DNA of 64,000 nt from Capniomyces stellatus (lineage: Eukaryota; Kickxellomycota; Harpellomycetes; Harpellales; Legeriomycetaceae): assembly GCA_001661515.1 (NCBI GenBank), contig LUVW01000034.1, positions 267,453 through 331,452 on the forward strand, read 5' to 3'. Of this stretch, positions 40,101-51,494 are shown piece by piece. The first letter of the stretch is position 1. Each line of letters begins with the position of its first letter. Both the position numbers and the translations under genes were made by a program. The notes under the pieces are model-generated. The model was not told where the DNA came from and searched no databases. It was given only the letters and a program-made list of their open reading frames with translations.

Positions 40101-43100
40101 TTTGGATTTGGATTTAGATTTAGATTTGGGGTTTGGCCAGCCTCTTTCCTGATAACCACCAGAACATTCTGGGTAAAGACATCGGAAATCGCCCGGTCCA
40201 GCAGCCTCAAAGTTAGCCTGGTGTTTAGCCTAAACATCACCAGCAGATTCATGTATAAACCCCCGCGGTTGTTACTGTTATTTCCGCTGCTGTTACTGGC
40301 TCTGGTTGGATCCAGCAGCCACCCCCACGCCTGCATAGCCATCTCGCGTGCCAACTGCACCGGCTCGCGTTTCTTCATGTTTGGGTAAACCAAGCCAACC
40401 AGAACATTTTCCAAAAACTCAAACAAAACACCAATCTCTTTCCTCAGTACCGCCTGACCCCCAGCCCCTTTATCCCGCACGTTCCAGCCATCATCCTCTA
40501 TGTACGCCCTCCCGTTCAGCTCAACACTTCTGTCCATCACGCTGGAAATGTACTCCCTGATCTCGTCCAGCGGCCTGACGCAGTCATTGACCACCAACAG
40601 CCATATTCTGCAGCTCGCCCTCCACATCCTCCACTGTCGACACGTCGCCAAAATCCCATCAATGTCAATGTCCCCAACAACCAAATCCATCTGCATCAGA
40701 CACTCCTCCAGCCTGTCGCGGTCCTGCTGGCTCTTGGAGTAGTGCTCAATCAGGCTCTGCAGGATCTGCGGCGATACCTTTCGCAAGTGCCCGTTCTCTA
40801 TATACGGCTCCAGCACCCGCAAAAACACTGACCGCCCCTCCTCCATCAAAGCCGACTGTTCATATACCTGGCTAACCAAAAACTCTTCCTTGTGCGTTGC
40901 TATACACGCTGACACACACACTACAAGCAGCGACTCCAGAATCGACTCTATTGTCTGGCCCTTGTACGCACTGTTCAGCGCCACCTTTATTGGCCTATCA
41001 CATTCGTTTTCAGCCCCGCTTTCCTCCACCCTGTAGTCCAATGAAAGCACGTATTGCAACGACGCCTGAATCAGGCTTTGGAGTCTGGGCCCCACCATTT
41101 CTCTTCTCTTCAGTAGTGCCTTTGATGCATAAACCTCGCCACTTTTATCTACTCCTTTTACCCCCTTTGCTGGTGTTGATGTTATTGACTTAGAAATCAT
41201 CAGAGCCGTGTTCTTGCCAACCACTGGCAACCCAACAACCACCTGTCCTGTTTCGCCACTATAAAACCCTGTACATAGAGCATTTGCCTCCACAAACCTG
41301 CCCTCGTCAACAAGAATCATCAGCCTATCAACCCAGCTGTTCAGATTGGCTACCAGAATCCCGTGTCCTGTCAGTAAGTACATTTCCCTTTGGTACACCG
41401 TAACCGAATATCGAAACAAATCGCCTGCCTCCATTCCCGTTGCAACCGCCACCCACGGCTGCGAAACCACTTTCTGGATTTTGTTCTCTCCAACTTTGGT
41501 CTCCAGCTCTGTGTTTATATCAATAGCGATTATCTCCTTGGCTGCTGTAATCACCAACACTACCATACTCTCAATCCAAACCACCGTCTCTATCTGCACC
41601 CTGCCCATGCTCCTCCACTCCATCACCACACTCACTACTTCTGTCCTTGCCTCTATACCCCCTTCTGCCCTGCCTTCTTTTTCCACCATTGCTGCTTCGT
41701 CCACCTGGTACACCCTCAACCTGTTCCCTTGTACCACTGCCAACATCGCCGAGATCTCCTGCCCATCTACTTTTACTGACGGCCTCCACGACAAACTCCC
41801 CGAAAGCACCCCATTCCTCTCCCCTCTCGAATACCTCAACTTTACTCTCTTCGCTGTCTCTACAATCTCCAGCCTTGTGCTCGTCAAAATCGCCACCAGC
41901 CCCTTTTTATCCAACACGTTCTCGTAGCTCCCATACGCCAACACCCCCATGTCCAACAGCACCTTGTTCTTATCAACCCTCTCTCCTCCCGCCCAACTCG
42001 TTAGCTCTTTTGTTTGGATTCTAGACAAAACCACATTTCTCACTATTTGGTGGTGCAACACTCGGCCCTAATCACCACATTTACATATACATTTATTATT
42101 ACATTCATCATTACTTTTATTATCACATTTATATACACATTTATCATTGCATTTACTTTATCAGTCCCAATCTCTTTTAAAATATAAATCACACTTTGCT
42201 ACAATTCCTCTTACACTTGCGTCGCCTGAAACAAATCTAAACCTACTCGCTCCCACAAACCCAACATGCGTCACCGCCATCCCCTCGCTATGTCCAATCT
42301 CCCCCTTCTTCATCCTATCCTCTGCAGCTCCATCACCAGCCCCCGCCTTGTAATTAACTGCCTTGATAATTGCCGCTGGTGTTCCTAGCTTCCACGACCA
42401 TACCGCAACCACCCCATTTGTGTACCCAACCACTAGATTCGTCGAGTCTGCTGAAAACCCTAAACTAATCGCCAACCCAAAATACTCTGCCTGCTTCCCA
42501 AGCACCGCCAATACTTTTCCCTCCCTATCAAACACCATGATTTTCCCCAGGTTCGTCCCCACTGCTATCAGCTTTCCCACCGCAAAACACATTGGCTTGC
42601 CTATTTTATACTCTAGTTCCTTGTTTGACAACAACAAACTAAACTCCTCCATCAGCCTAAACCGCATAAACTCATTCGATAGCTCCTTGTTCAACTCCCA
42701 ATTTTTGCTGCTTAGCACAACCTGCCTTCTCCCTACAGCCCCGCTCCCACTACCATATTCCGACACTTCTTCATCGCTGCTATTTTCTGCATCTTCATTG
42801 CATACCTCAATATATCCCTCACTGTTCAAACTAAACACCTCGTCCTCTTCAGCAAAAACCACCCTCTTTTTCTTCTTTCCTCCCTTATTGTTTACTTGAA
42901 TTCCCAGTCCATCGCCGTAACTCTCTTCCCCATCTATATAATACACCTCATCCCCATCCTCAATCCCCATCGCCTCTGACTCACCATTTTCCCCCACCCT
43001 CTCCATCTCTTGCTCTATATATTCTGTTGCTTCATGTACTATCTCTCTACCTTTTCCATTACTATTTACCATTCTCTGCGTGCTATTATTGCCATTTTCT

Positions 43101-43390
43101 TCTTCTCTTGCTCCTTTTGCATAATTCTCCTCCACATCCACAGCTTCGTCTACTTGCTCCTTGTAAAAATCATCGCTTTCTTGCTCGTACCTTTGATACC
43201 CTTCTTCAAAAGCATTATCTGTTTCTTCAAAGCCATATTCCTCCAACACACCGTACCTTGCTATACTGGTTACATCTTCAAGAGGATTGTGGTCCCACAC
43301 CCCTACCCCTTCACTTAAAGGATCTATCTGATCCCAAGCCCCCGAATTACCACTATTGTTTACCCGTCGTGACCCTGAATCGCCACTCAT
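37130..43390 (-). CDS. VPS8: VPS8, CORVET tethering-complex subunit
   Basis: Two minus exons (43390-42215 and 42067-37130) join in phase 0 at SGDAS|GRVLHH to about 2037 aa. Residues 1 to about 215 are acidic and disordered. A WD40 propeller begins with GKPMCFAVGKLIAVGTNLGKIMVFD and crosses the intron. A long alpha-solenoid follows, and the C-terminus is a RING-H2 finger: CLVC near residue 1840, CGHGVHKSC near 1995 and a terminal CPSC. VPS8 is the Rab5-binding subunit of CORVET that tethers early endosomes. The spacing between the first and later RING ligands is enlarged by about 150 residues compared with compact RINGs. A shorter reading past the donor ends soon at a stop, so the splice is required. 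Confidence 0.93.
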
Positions 43391-44945
43391 TTCCTACTTC
43401 CTCCTTTTCCTTTTATTTTTTCTATCTTCTATTTTCTCTTTATTTTGTCGAATTGAACAATAAACCCGAGTAAGCAAATAAATCTTTTAGCTGTTTCGAC
43501 AATTCACCGCTCTTTTTAATAGCCATTCAACTTCTAATTCAGCCTTTAGCCTTTGGCTTTCTTTTTATTCTATTACTTGAATTCGACTTTCAGTTATAAT
43601 CCCACAACAGCAACCTCCCCCAACTTTGGAAACTTTAATTAATTTTGAACATTGTTCTGCCTCTAAACGAATCAAATACCAGAGTTGAATTTGAAATTGT
43701 CATCTTCCGCTCTAATGCGCAAAAAAAATCATAAAAAATAATTTGCCTTCCATTTGGCTTTACCAAACCCATCAATTATTTCCTTTGCCTCTGCTCGACT
43801 TACTCGAAACTCGAGATCTTTGCCAAGCCTTTAAATATAAACCAATCTATCTCCTCCTCTCTCTCTTCATTTCCATCCAAATGTGACTTTGTTATACTTT
43901 TAAGAAGTCACGTTCAAATCCCAATACTCGGGAGAGTAAAAAATAAATGCTATAATGAACTAAAGTTGGAAAATATCACTTAATTACCGCCGTGATGATC
44001 AAAGGTTGGGTTTGTAAAAACACAAGTACAGGTCTTGAGTCCCAACAAGTTATTTCAAACCACCCTCCTCCTCTGCCACACATATGTGACACGTAGTATT
44101 TGACCATTGCTCTTAGTCCAATAGTTGATACCCGGCTATGTTCAATACATGCCTACTAACAGTCTGCCTACTTCTACTAGAACAAATGTTTGGCTCGAGT
44201 AACACCTGGAGTCTGATTGTTTAAACAGTAGCAAAGTCCCATTTTTTTTTTATTGAAATGCAAAGTCCCATTTTTTTTTAATGGTTTGGCCATCTTGTCT
44301 TTAATCAATAGTAAAATAAGAGATATAACCAATTGGAGTATAATAAAACAGTCAGCAAAAACAATACCCAACGCAAGTTTATAGGCACGCACGTTCATTT
44401 AAGTGAAATAATTCCACCAGGGCTTTGAACAACAATCGCATACCTTCTGTAAACTGAATGTTGTGTTTGGTAAAGACAGAAATAACCTGTGGCTGTAAAT
44501 ATACATTAAACAATCAAAACCTCACGATGAATCGTATCAACCAAACTTGACAAAACATAAACAAGTGGTCAAGATTACTTTTTACATTGAATCCTAGTAA
44601 AAATTTCCAGCCCAACTGTACTATTAGCTGTGTAATGTATTATATATAGCCACAAACAGGATCCACTTGTGTTTTTGTTGAAAAATGTTTTATTTAAAAG
44701 TTGCTCAGTACTTTTACCACCACCGAGTATGTTCCATTTATTAGTTGTAAATTTATAGTTTGAAAATCGTTATTTATTTACATTCAAGTCTAGAAAAAAA
44801 GGAAAAAAGACAAGTATATATATATATATAAACATATAACCCTTTTAAACCGAGTACATACATCAAGTCTTACAAGCTGTAGTATCTAAATTTGACTATT
44901 AAGAGTATATTCAAGAAAGCTGTTCTTATTTATACATAGACAAAC
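43391..44945. other. Divergent intergenic region
   Basis: The first few hundred bases are pyrimidine-rich on + (leader of VPS8). The rest is AT-rich with no supported gene. A 73-codon minus open stretch at 44177-44398 is hydrophobic/Lys-rich and unsupported. Confidence 0.6.
44815..44832 (+). promoter_or_regulatory. TATA tract of the GT69 gene
   Basis: An extended (TA)n tract ending TATAAAC lies about 115 bp before the ATG at 44946, at the spacing seen for other TATA boxes in the window. Confidence 0.45.
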
Positions 44946-46295
44946 ATGCCTCGACTTAAACCGCTACTGCCGTTCAAATACGCCAGAACAGCAAAATGCA
45001 TAGCTTCCCTGTTGTTGGCCGCGATGCTTTATCTCTTCATGACACGGTTTGAGTATATTAAAATGATGACTATAATGCTAAACGGAAAGAACGAGCTACA
45101 GTCAAAGCTCGCATACGTGACTATTATGGAGGATATCACAGGGCTTGAAGGCGCCAGTCGGTGTATGACAGAAACCCGGCTAACAAAGGACAGTGTACGT
45201 GAAAATAAAGGAAGGTATTTGAGCCTGAGACAAGACAGCTTTAACAAAAACTTGGAAGGCAGTGGGAAAGGGTTGAGTGGGCAAGACATGGCTTTTGGTA
45301 CCAACCATCGCAACAAACCAGCCAAGTACTACTTTGCTGCCACTTTGCACAATAACGAAGATATAGTCACGCACTTTTCTAAAGAGCTGCTCCGTGTTTT
45401 TGACTATCTGGGGATGGAAAACGTGTTTCTATCCATTTATGAAAACGGGTCTAAAGACAAAACAAAAGAAAAACTGGTCAAGTTTTCCAAGATTCTTTGG
45501 AAATACAAGGTGGCTCACAAGTTTAGCCTGAATAACGAAACAAAGCCCGAGTTTTATCATCGAGTCGAGCTGTTGGCAAAATACCGAAATAAATCTCTGG
45601 ACCAGCTTGGAGAAGCACATAAAAGCGGTGTTGTTTTTGACAAAATCATATTTCTTGATGACACGGTATTCTGTAGAAACGACGTGCTGGAGCTCATTAT
45701 GCAATCAAACACGCATGGCTCTGACATAACTTGCCCATTGGATGTCCAAAGACGATATTCGGACGGAAACTTCAGCAAAAAGAAACAAATGCATCTTAAA
45801 AGCACTTGGGTGGCACGAGACATGAACGGAAAAAGGTTCAAAAGCAAGGTTAGCGAAATGGTCAGCGATAAAACGTCAAAAAATAGAATGCGAAAACAGC
45901 TTCCGTTCCAAGCACAGTGCTGTTGGAACGGAATGGTGGTACTCAACTCCAAGCCGTTCTACCCACCATTGAATCTCAGGTTCAGAAGGTCTAATGTCGA
46001 CATTGAAGAGTGCTCAGCATCCGAATGCTCGTTGCTATGCAATGATTTTTGGCAAAGCAACCATCGACGAGTAGTTGTTGTTCCAGAAGTTAAGATTGCA
46101 TACGACTTTGAAAACTTTTACTACATTGAAAAGGAATTGCTCCGCAAGCTACCTAAGGCTATTGATAGGACTTTTGAGTTTGTAAATGGTCCCAAAAAAA
46201 TTATCTGTCAAGAACTGAAACTATACAACTCGGTCAACATTACTGGACCTGCATACTGGATAAACTATACCAACAATGGCCACAAAGTTAACTGA
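44946..46295 (+). CDS. GT69 (CAP59/CMT1-type) mannosyltransferase
   Basis: 449 aa, no intron. A short basic N-terminus and one hydrophobic anchor (about residues 15-33) give a type II Golgi topology. The lumenal domain has the family blocks YYFAATLHNNEDI, FLSIYENGSKDKT, an acidic DKIIFLDDTVF (about 233-243, likely the nucleotide-sugar/metal site), DITCPLDV, and NGMVVLNSKPFYPP. This is the Cryptococcus CAP59/CMT1 alpha-1,3-mannosyltransferase family, which acts in capsule, wall glycan or glycolipid synthesis. Acceptor specificity cannot be told from sequence. The ATG at 44946 places the anchor at the expected distance. Confidence 0.92.
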   Translation: MPRLKPLLPFKYARTAKCIASLLLAAMLYLFMTRFEYIKMMTIMLNGKNELQSKLAYVTIMEDITGLEGASRCMTETRLTKDSVRENKGRYLSLRQDSFNKNLEGSGKGLSGQDMAFGTNHRNKPAKYYFAATLHNNEDIVTHFSKELLRVFDYLGMENVFLSIYENGSKDKTKEKLVKFSKILWKYKVAHKFSLNNETKPEFYHRVELLAKYRNKSLDQLGEAHKSGVVFDKIIFLDDTVFCRNDVLELIMQSNTHGSDITCPLDVQRRYSDGNFSKKKQMHLKSTWVARDMNGKRFKSKVSEMVSDKTSKNRMRKQLPFQAQCCWNGMVVLNSKPFYPPLNLRFRRSNVDIEECSASECSLLCNDFWQSNHRRVVVVPEVKIAYDFENFYYIEKELLRKLPKAIDRTFEFVNGPKKIICQELKLYNSVNITGPAYWINYTNNGHKVN

Positions 46296-46880
46296 TCCGT
46301 TTCCCACTAGTTCTGTTTTTTTCACTGCCATTATTTATATTATTTAAGTTGCATTGTTTATTTACTTGCACTTTTTTTTGTTAAACTTGTTAGAGCTGGT
46401 TTAATAAAAGTCTGTGCAATAATTTTGCCAAGTTTTACCGCATAAAAAAAGCATTCTTGGTTCTAAATAAACCCTCGATACTCAAATAACCTAGTGCAAA
46501 ACAACAAAAGCACAATATCTTGGCATTTGGCCGAGTAGGAAAAGTGAATGCTGATCGAGTCGTGTGTATATATTTATATATCTTTACTGATATTTGAACT
46601 GTCCTAATTTATTTTTTTATTGAGAAGAATATTCAAGCATAGCGTTGCTCTCGATTAAGGTTACTAGATGTTAGGCTTTATATTTAATCAATCAATAAAA
46701 AAAATACAATAAAAAAATAACCGGTACGGTAAGCAATCGATTCGGAAACGTAGTTGAAAAATATGTATATAGACAAAGAGCCCTTTCAACTCTAGATTCA
46801 CGAGATTGGTTTAGGCTTTTTAGGGCTCGCTCTACCCATAACCACCACCACCAAAACTGATTTTTAATTTTTAATTCTTA
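46296..46880. other. Convergent intergenic region
   Basis: 3' flanks of the GT69 gene (+) and the CH-kinase gene (-). AATAAAAG at about 46402-46409 may be the GT69 polyadenylation signal. No gene. Confidence 0.65.
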
Positions 46881-49800
46881 TTACATTATGCTACATTCGA
46901 CTTTGCTTTGTCGGTTGGAGAGCTTGTTTTTTTCGCCGAAATAATGATTTGATACCCTAGAATCACGATTTGCAGCAGAGTTCAAGCCAAACCCAGTTGG
47001 ATTCCCAAAATCAACACAGCTGTTTGAGCGGTTGGTTCTATTGCCAACTATGCTTTTATCATGACTTGTCTGCATATTCATGTACGATTTCCTTAGCAAA
47101 TACTTGGAATCCCTGATCCGATCGCCAATAAACCCAACTGAGCTGTCTATCGTGACCCCTTTCACTTTTCCATTGGACTCTTTAACCTCCAACTTCCCGT
47201 TCTTTTTAGAGCTGCCTTTATCTTTGCCTTTGGCCTTGGATTTGCGCAGAAACTTGGGCTTGATTCCAAAAATCGACTTGTTTCCAGCATAAAACTCGCG
47301 TTCTAAATCCAACACACCGTTCTTATCTTTCATTCTATAATCGACTTGGTTGTTAAAGACAAAATCCGAATGCAAAATATCTTCTCTCAGTAGCTTTGGT
47401 GATATAACCATCGATGAGTCTGAACAGTCTGGCTCACAAAAACTATTCATTCGATAGATCCCTTCGTCATTGAATCTGTCTTCCGCTGCTTTGCCTTGGT
47501 AATAGCCGTTGGGTGCATAGCCACCCTTTTTTGCATTTGGGCTTGGGTGGCTACCTGGATTCAGCATAGAATGTGGTCTTTGGTTGAACCTGTTACCCTC
47601 ACAGCCTATTCCGCCTGAGTTTGGGTTTGAGTTTGAGTTTGGGTTTGGGTTTGGGTTTGGGTTTGGGTTTGAGTTAGGGTTTGGGTTAGAGCTTCTTTTC
47701 AAGTCTTTAATGTTGAAGCTGAGATTTTTAATATTTCTATTCTTTTTTGGCTCCGAACCTGATTGGCTTCTTATTTCGCTTATAATAATATCGTTATGAG
47801 TCACAACACCCCCGTCAAACTTTCGGAGATACTCAAAGTATTCTGTGTCATTGACGTTGCCATCGATGTCTATGTTTGGCAGCAACTTGGAGCCACCACT
47901 AAGCCAAGCTGAGCTGCTGCCCAACTTGGAGTACGTCTGGGGGTTTGGGCAGGGCTTCCTGACATCTGCTGAACTCGAAGCATTCCCATCCTTTCTTTTG
48001 TAGCTCTTGTCATCTTCGCTTCTATACGCATAGCCAGAATCGTCTGCCTCATTGCCCAGCATCTCCTGCTTATAATCGCTTACCGGCAAGCTCATGTGCT
48101 TGTTCTCGGCTGTTTGGCTGAACCTCTCCATGTTCTTGAGATTTGAAGGCATTTTGACCTTGTTGGGAATAGTCAGAAACCGTTTTGATGATTTTCTGGC
48201 TGGTGGAGTCAATATCAGTCTGTTGTTTATTGGCTCGCACTTAAAAAACTTGACTTTGCAGCCATCATGAACAGCCGACTTGCAATTCTTGCATCCATAG
48301 CACAGCCCGACCAGTCTTTTAGAACACACAAAACATATCTGCTCGTTGTTTTGCCCGCTCATCAACAGCCTCAGTCTATGGGGAATGTGTCGGTACTCTT
48401 CTTCATTTGTCCTTAGTATGTGTCTCTTCCCACTACTCTTTTTGGCCAGATCATCGCCTGCCTCTTTTCTCTGAGTCTTGGTCGGTTTGGGGCTTGGTCC
48501 GTCAGCTGGTTTCTTCTCTACTCCTGGATCCAAGTCCGAACCTGCCCCAGCATCTACGCCAAACCCTTTATTTCCAAACGATGTATTGGGTGTCACGGGT
48601 TCAAAATCGCTCGACTCAGCTTGGCCATAATTACATTCTTCATTAGACTCGCCCTCAACATAAGTTTCATTTGAGTTTACCAGCTTGATTGGCTCGGTTA
48701 ATTCCATTAACTCTACACGTTCACTGTTTTCTTTTGCCACACCGCCACCGCCACCGCCACCGCCACCGCCACAATGACTGCTATTAAAGTCACCAGTGTC
48801 CATGCTGCTGCTCCCAACACTGCTTCGGTCATTGGTTGTGTTGCTGCTTCTGTTACTGTTCTGAGTCAAATGTTTGCTCTCGCCAATTGCTTCTAAATCT
48901 CCTCCGCTGCTGATTCTGTCCGAAATGTTTTTATCTATCAAATCCCTATCCAAATCACCCTCGCCAACCTCGCCAAGTTCATCTCCCAGCTCCCGTATGG
49001 CCCTCAGCAGCATCAGGTTCAGCTTTGGTCCAACCTCAGCAGCATGTTTCTGCACCTTGCTTTTTTCGTTTTCTGCAAGCACTCTTGACATCCTCATTGA
49101 AAACGTTCTTCTCAGCAGCTGCATCTCCTTCTTCTGCAGGCCTACTTGGGTGATCCACCCGTGCTGCATCAGCTGACTGGCTGTGGGTCTGTTCCTTGGG
49201 TTTTTTTGAAAACACATTCTCAAAAAGTTGTCCAGCTCTGGCGATATATTTTCTGGAATTGGCGGGTGTTCGTCTTCCACTATATGGTACAGCGCTGCCA
49301 TTGGAACCATTTCCGAGTACGGCGGCTTGCCCGCCAGCAGCTCTATAATTGTACACCCCAAACTCCAAATGTCCGAAGCCTCCGTTGGCCCCTCCAGCTG
49401 GACTATCTCGGGTGCCATCCAGCAGGGTGTTCCCGTCACCACAAACTCGTCGTCATTGGGCGATAAAATCCCGAGCTTCATCGACACTCCAAAGTCTGCA
49501 AGCTTGATGTTCCCCTGCTTTGTTGTCAGTATGTTTGCTGCTTTCAGGTCACAATGCACCACGTTTCTGGAGTGCAGGTACATCAGCCCTTCAATCGTTT
49601 TTACCACGTACGCCAGCACCAGCTTCTCTGGGAACACACCAAAGGACTTGAGCGTTGCCGCCAAACTCCCATTCTCAACAAACTCCATCACCAGAAACAA
49701 AAAGTCGTCAGTCTTCACAAAGTCATAGTACTTTACTATCCGTGGGCTTGACAGCGATTTCAGAATATTCACCTCGTGCATAATCTCCTCCATCTTCTCA

Positions 49801-51494
49801 TTCTTCATAAATATCGATATTTGCTTCACTGCCACCATTTTCCCGCTATCCAAATTCAACGCCCTGTAAACCGATCCAAACTGTCCTTTTCCAATACAAT
49901 TCCCAAGCTGGTAGTGCTGCTCACTCACTTTCCCCACAACCCCATTAACCTCTACATTCTCCTTCCTTACCGTCAGTTGCTTCTTTACGCTGTCATACCG
50001 TGACACTTTGTTTGTGTATATCCCCAGATCATCACCTGCCTTCTTTTCACCGCTCAATTTTTTGCTTTTCTTTGACCTTTTCTTCCTAATGTTCGCCTTA
50101 CTCTGTTTTACTTGTCCACTCAACTCTTGAATCCCAACATTCACCTTTCCATTCATGTACTCGTTTCCGTTTGTGTACTTGTTTCCATTTGTGTTCTCGT
50201 TTTCATTTATGTAATCTTTTTCATTTCTACATTCGTTTCCATTTACATATCCTCCAATATCCTCGCCTATTTCTCCTTCGACATCCCCATATGTATCTTT
50301 ATTTATATGATCATTTATGGCTCTATCAACCAGTCCTCTTGCGCCTATTTCAACTTCTGTTTCCACTCTACTATCAAGTACTGTTCCGTTCTCAACTCCG
50401 TAGTCCTGGCCTTGTTCTGATCCCAGTCCCAGTCTTAGCCCCAACCCCAGCCCTGGCAAGTTCCTGGCAGCCACTTTTGGTTTGCTCCTGTCGCCTGTGC
50501 CCTTGAGCACTTTGCCAATATTTGCTTCTGAAATTGTTTCCCTGCTGCTATTAAAGTCGTTTTCTTTCCACCAGTTTCTGAGTCCCACATCCTCTACATC
50601 CATCCGATCATACGCACTACTCTTTTGCCTCGATACTTTGGTCTTGTTTAGGCTTAAATCAATCTCTCTGCCCCCCACCATCTTTCTGGTAGAGCTGTTG
50701 CTCGCGTTTCCGCTTTTGTTTAAGCTTTCATTTGCGCTTTTGCGCGTACTCAAAACTCCGCCTCTTTTACTTGCCAGGCCAAACTCCATTGACTTTCCCA
50801 GATACTCTTGAAGTTCCACCAGCTTCCTGCTATCTTCTGCAACCTGTTTTCTATACTCAATCTCCTTCTCGCTCAGTTCAGATCTGCTTTTATGCAAGGC
50901 CTCTTGGTTTTTTTTGTACTGCTTTCTTAGGCGCAGCAGCGTCAAAACCACACCATTGAAGTTCTTGTCCTCGTATAAATCAATTGTTTCAAACAGCTCC
51001 GACTTTTTCAACCCGAATTTCCTTGCACCTTCTAAAAACCTGTCAATGTTCTCAATCTATTCATCAATTGTATATTGTTTTATTGTTTAGAAACTAGTTC
51101 AACCGCCTTAATATGCTTGTGACGTACTTTTGTTTATCCAAATGCGCTTTAATGTTTTATCTCCTCCCACCAACATTAAATTTTTACTATTTTAACCCTG
51201 GACTGCCATAGTTTTATTACTGACTACCCGCCATTATCTATTTATTTACTGCTAACTATCAATCATCATTACCTTTGCATACTGTATATCTTTGGTGTTG
51301 ATGGTCTTAACCAGTCCTGGTGACAACTTGTTCAATAACTCGCAGAGCAGAACTCCGCCAACTAGTGCTTCCTTTAGTTGCTCGGGTCTTATATCTACAT
51401 TTATAACCTCGGAAATGAACTCGCTCACCTCGACAAAGCTCTTTTCGCGCTGGCGCTTCTGCTGCTTCCCCAAATATTGCTCTACTTGTATCAT
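46881..51494 (-). CDS. Calponin-homology domain fused to a Cdc7/SepH-type septation kinase
   Basis: Two minus exons (51494-51273 and 51056-46881) join in phase 0 to about 1465 aa. The CH domain spans both exons (about residues 10-115): VGGVLLCELLNKLSPG, then after the junction ENIDRFLEGARKFG and ELFETIDLYEDKN, as in calponin/transgelin. A disordered region follows. The kinase (about 455-710) is of STE type: IGKGQFGSVYRA, VAVKQI, HCDLKAANILTTKQGNIKLADFG, GTPCWMAPEI, closest in pattern to fungal Cdc7/Cdc15/SepH of the septation-initiation network. All catalytic residues (VAVK Lys, HCD Asp, DFG) are present. Near 960-1013 is a C1-like zinc module with C-x2-C, C-x2-C, H-x2-C and a last Cys. Later come poly-Gly and Asn-Pro repeats and a basic tail. 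It probably couples actin or cortical binding to cytokinesis signalling (inference). Confidence 0.93.

Noticed and set aside
43900..43935. A tRNA from its GTTCAAATC T-loop-like word
   Set aside because: Flanking bases do not form a T stem and no acceptor or anticodon stem could be built.
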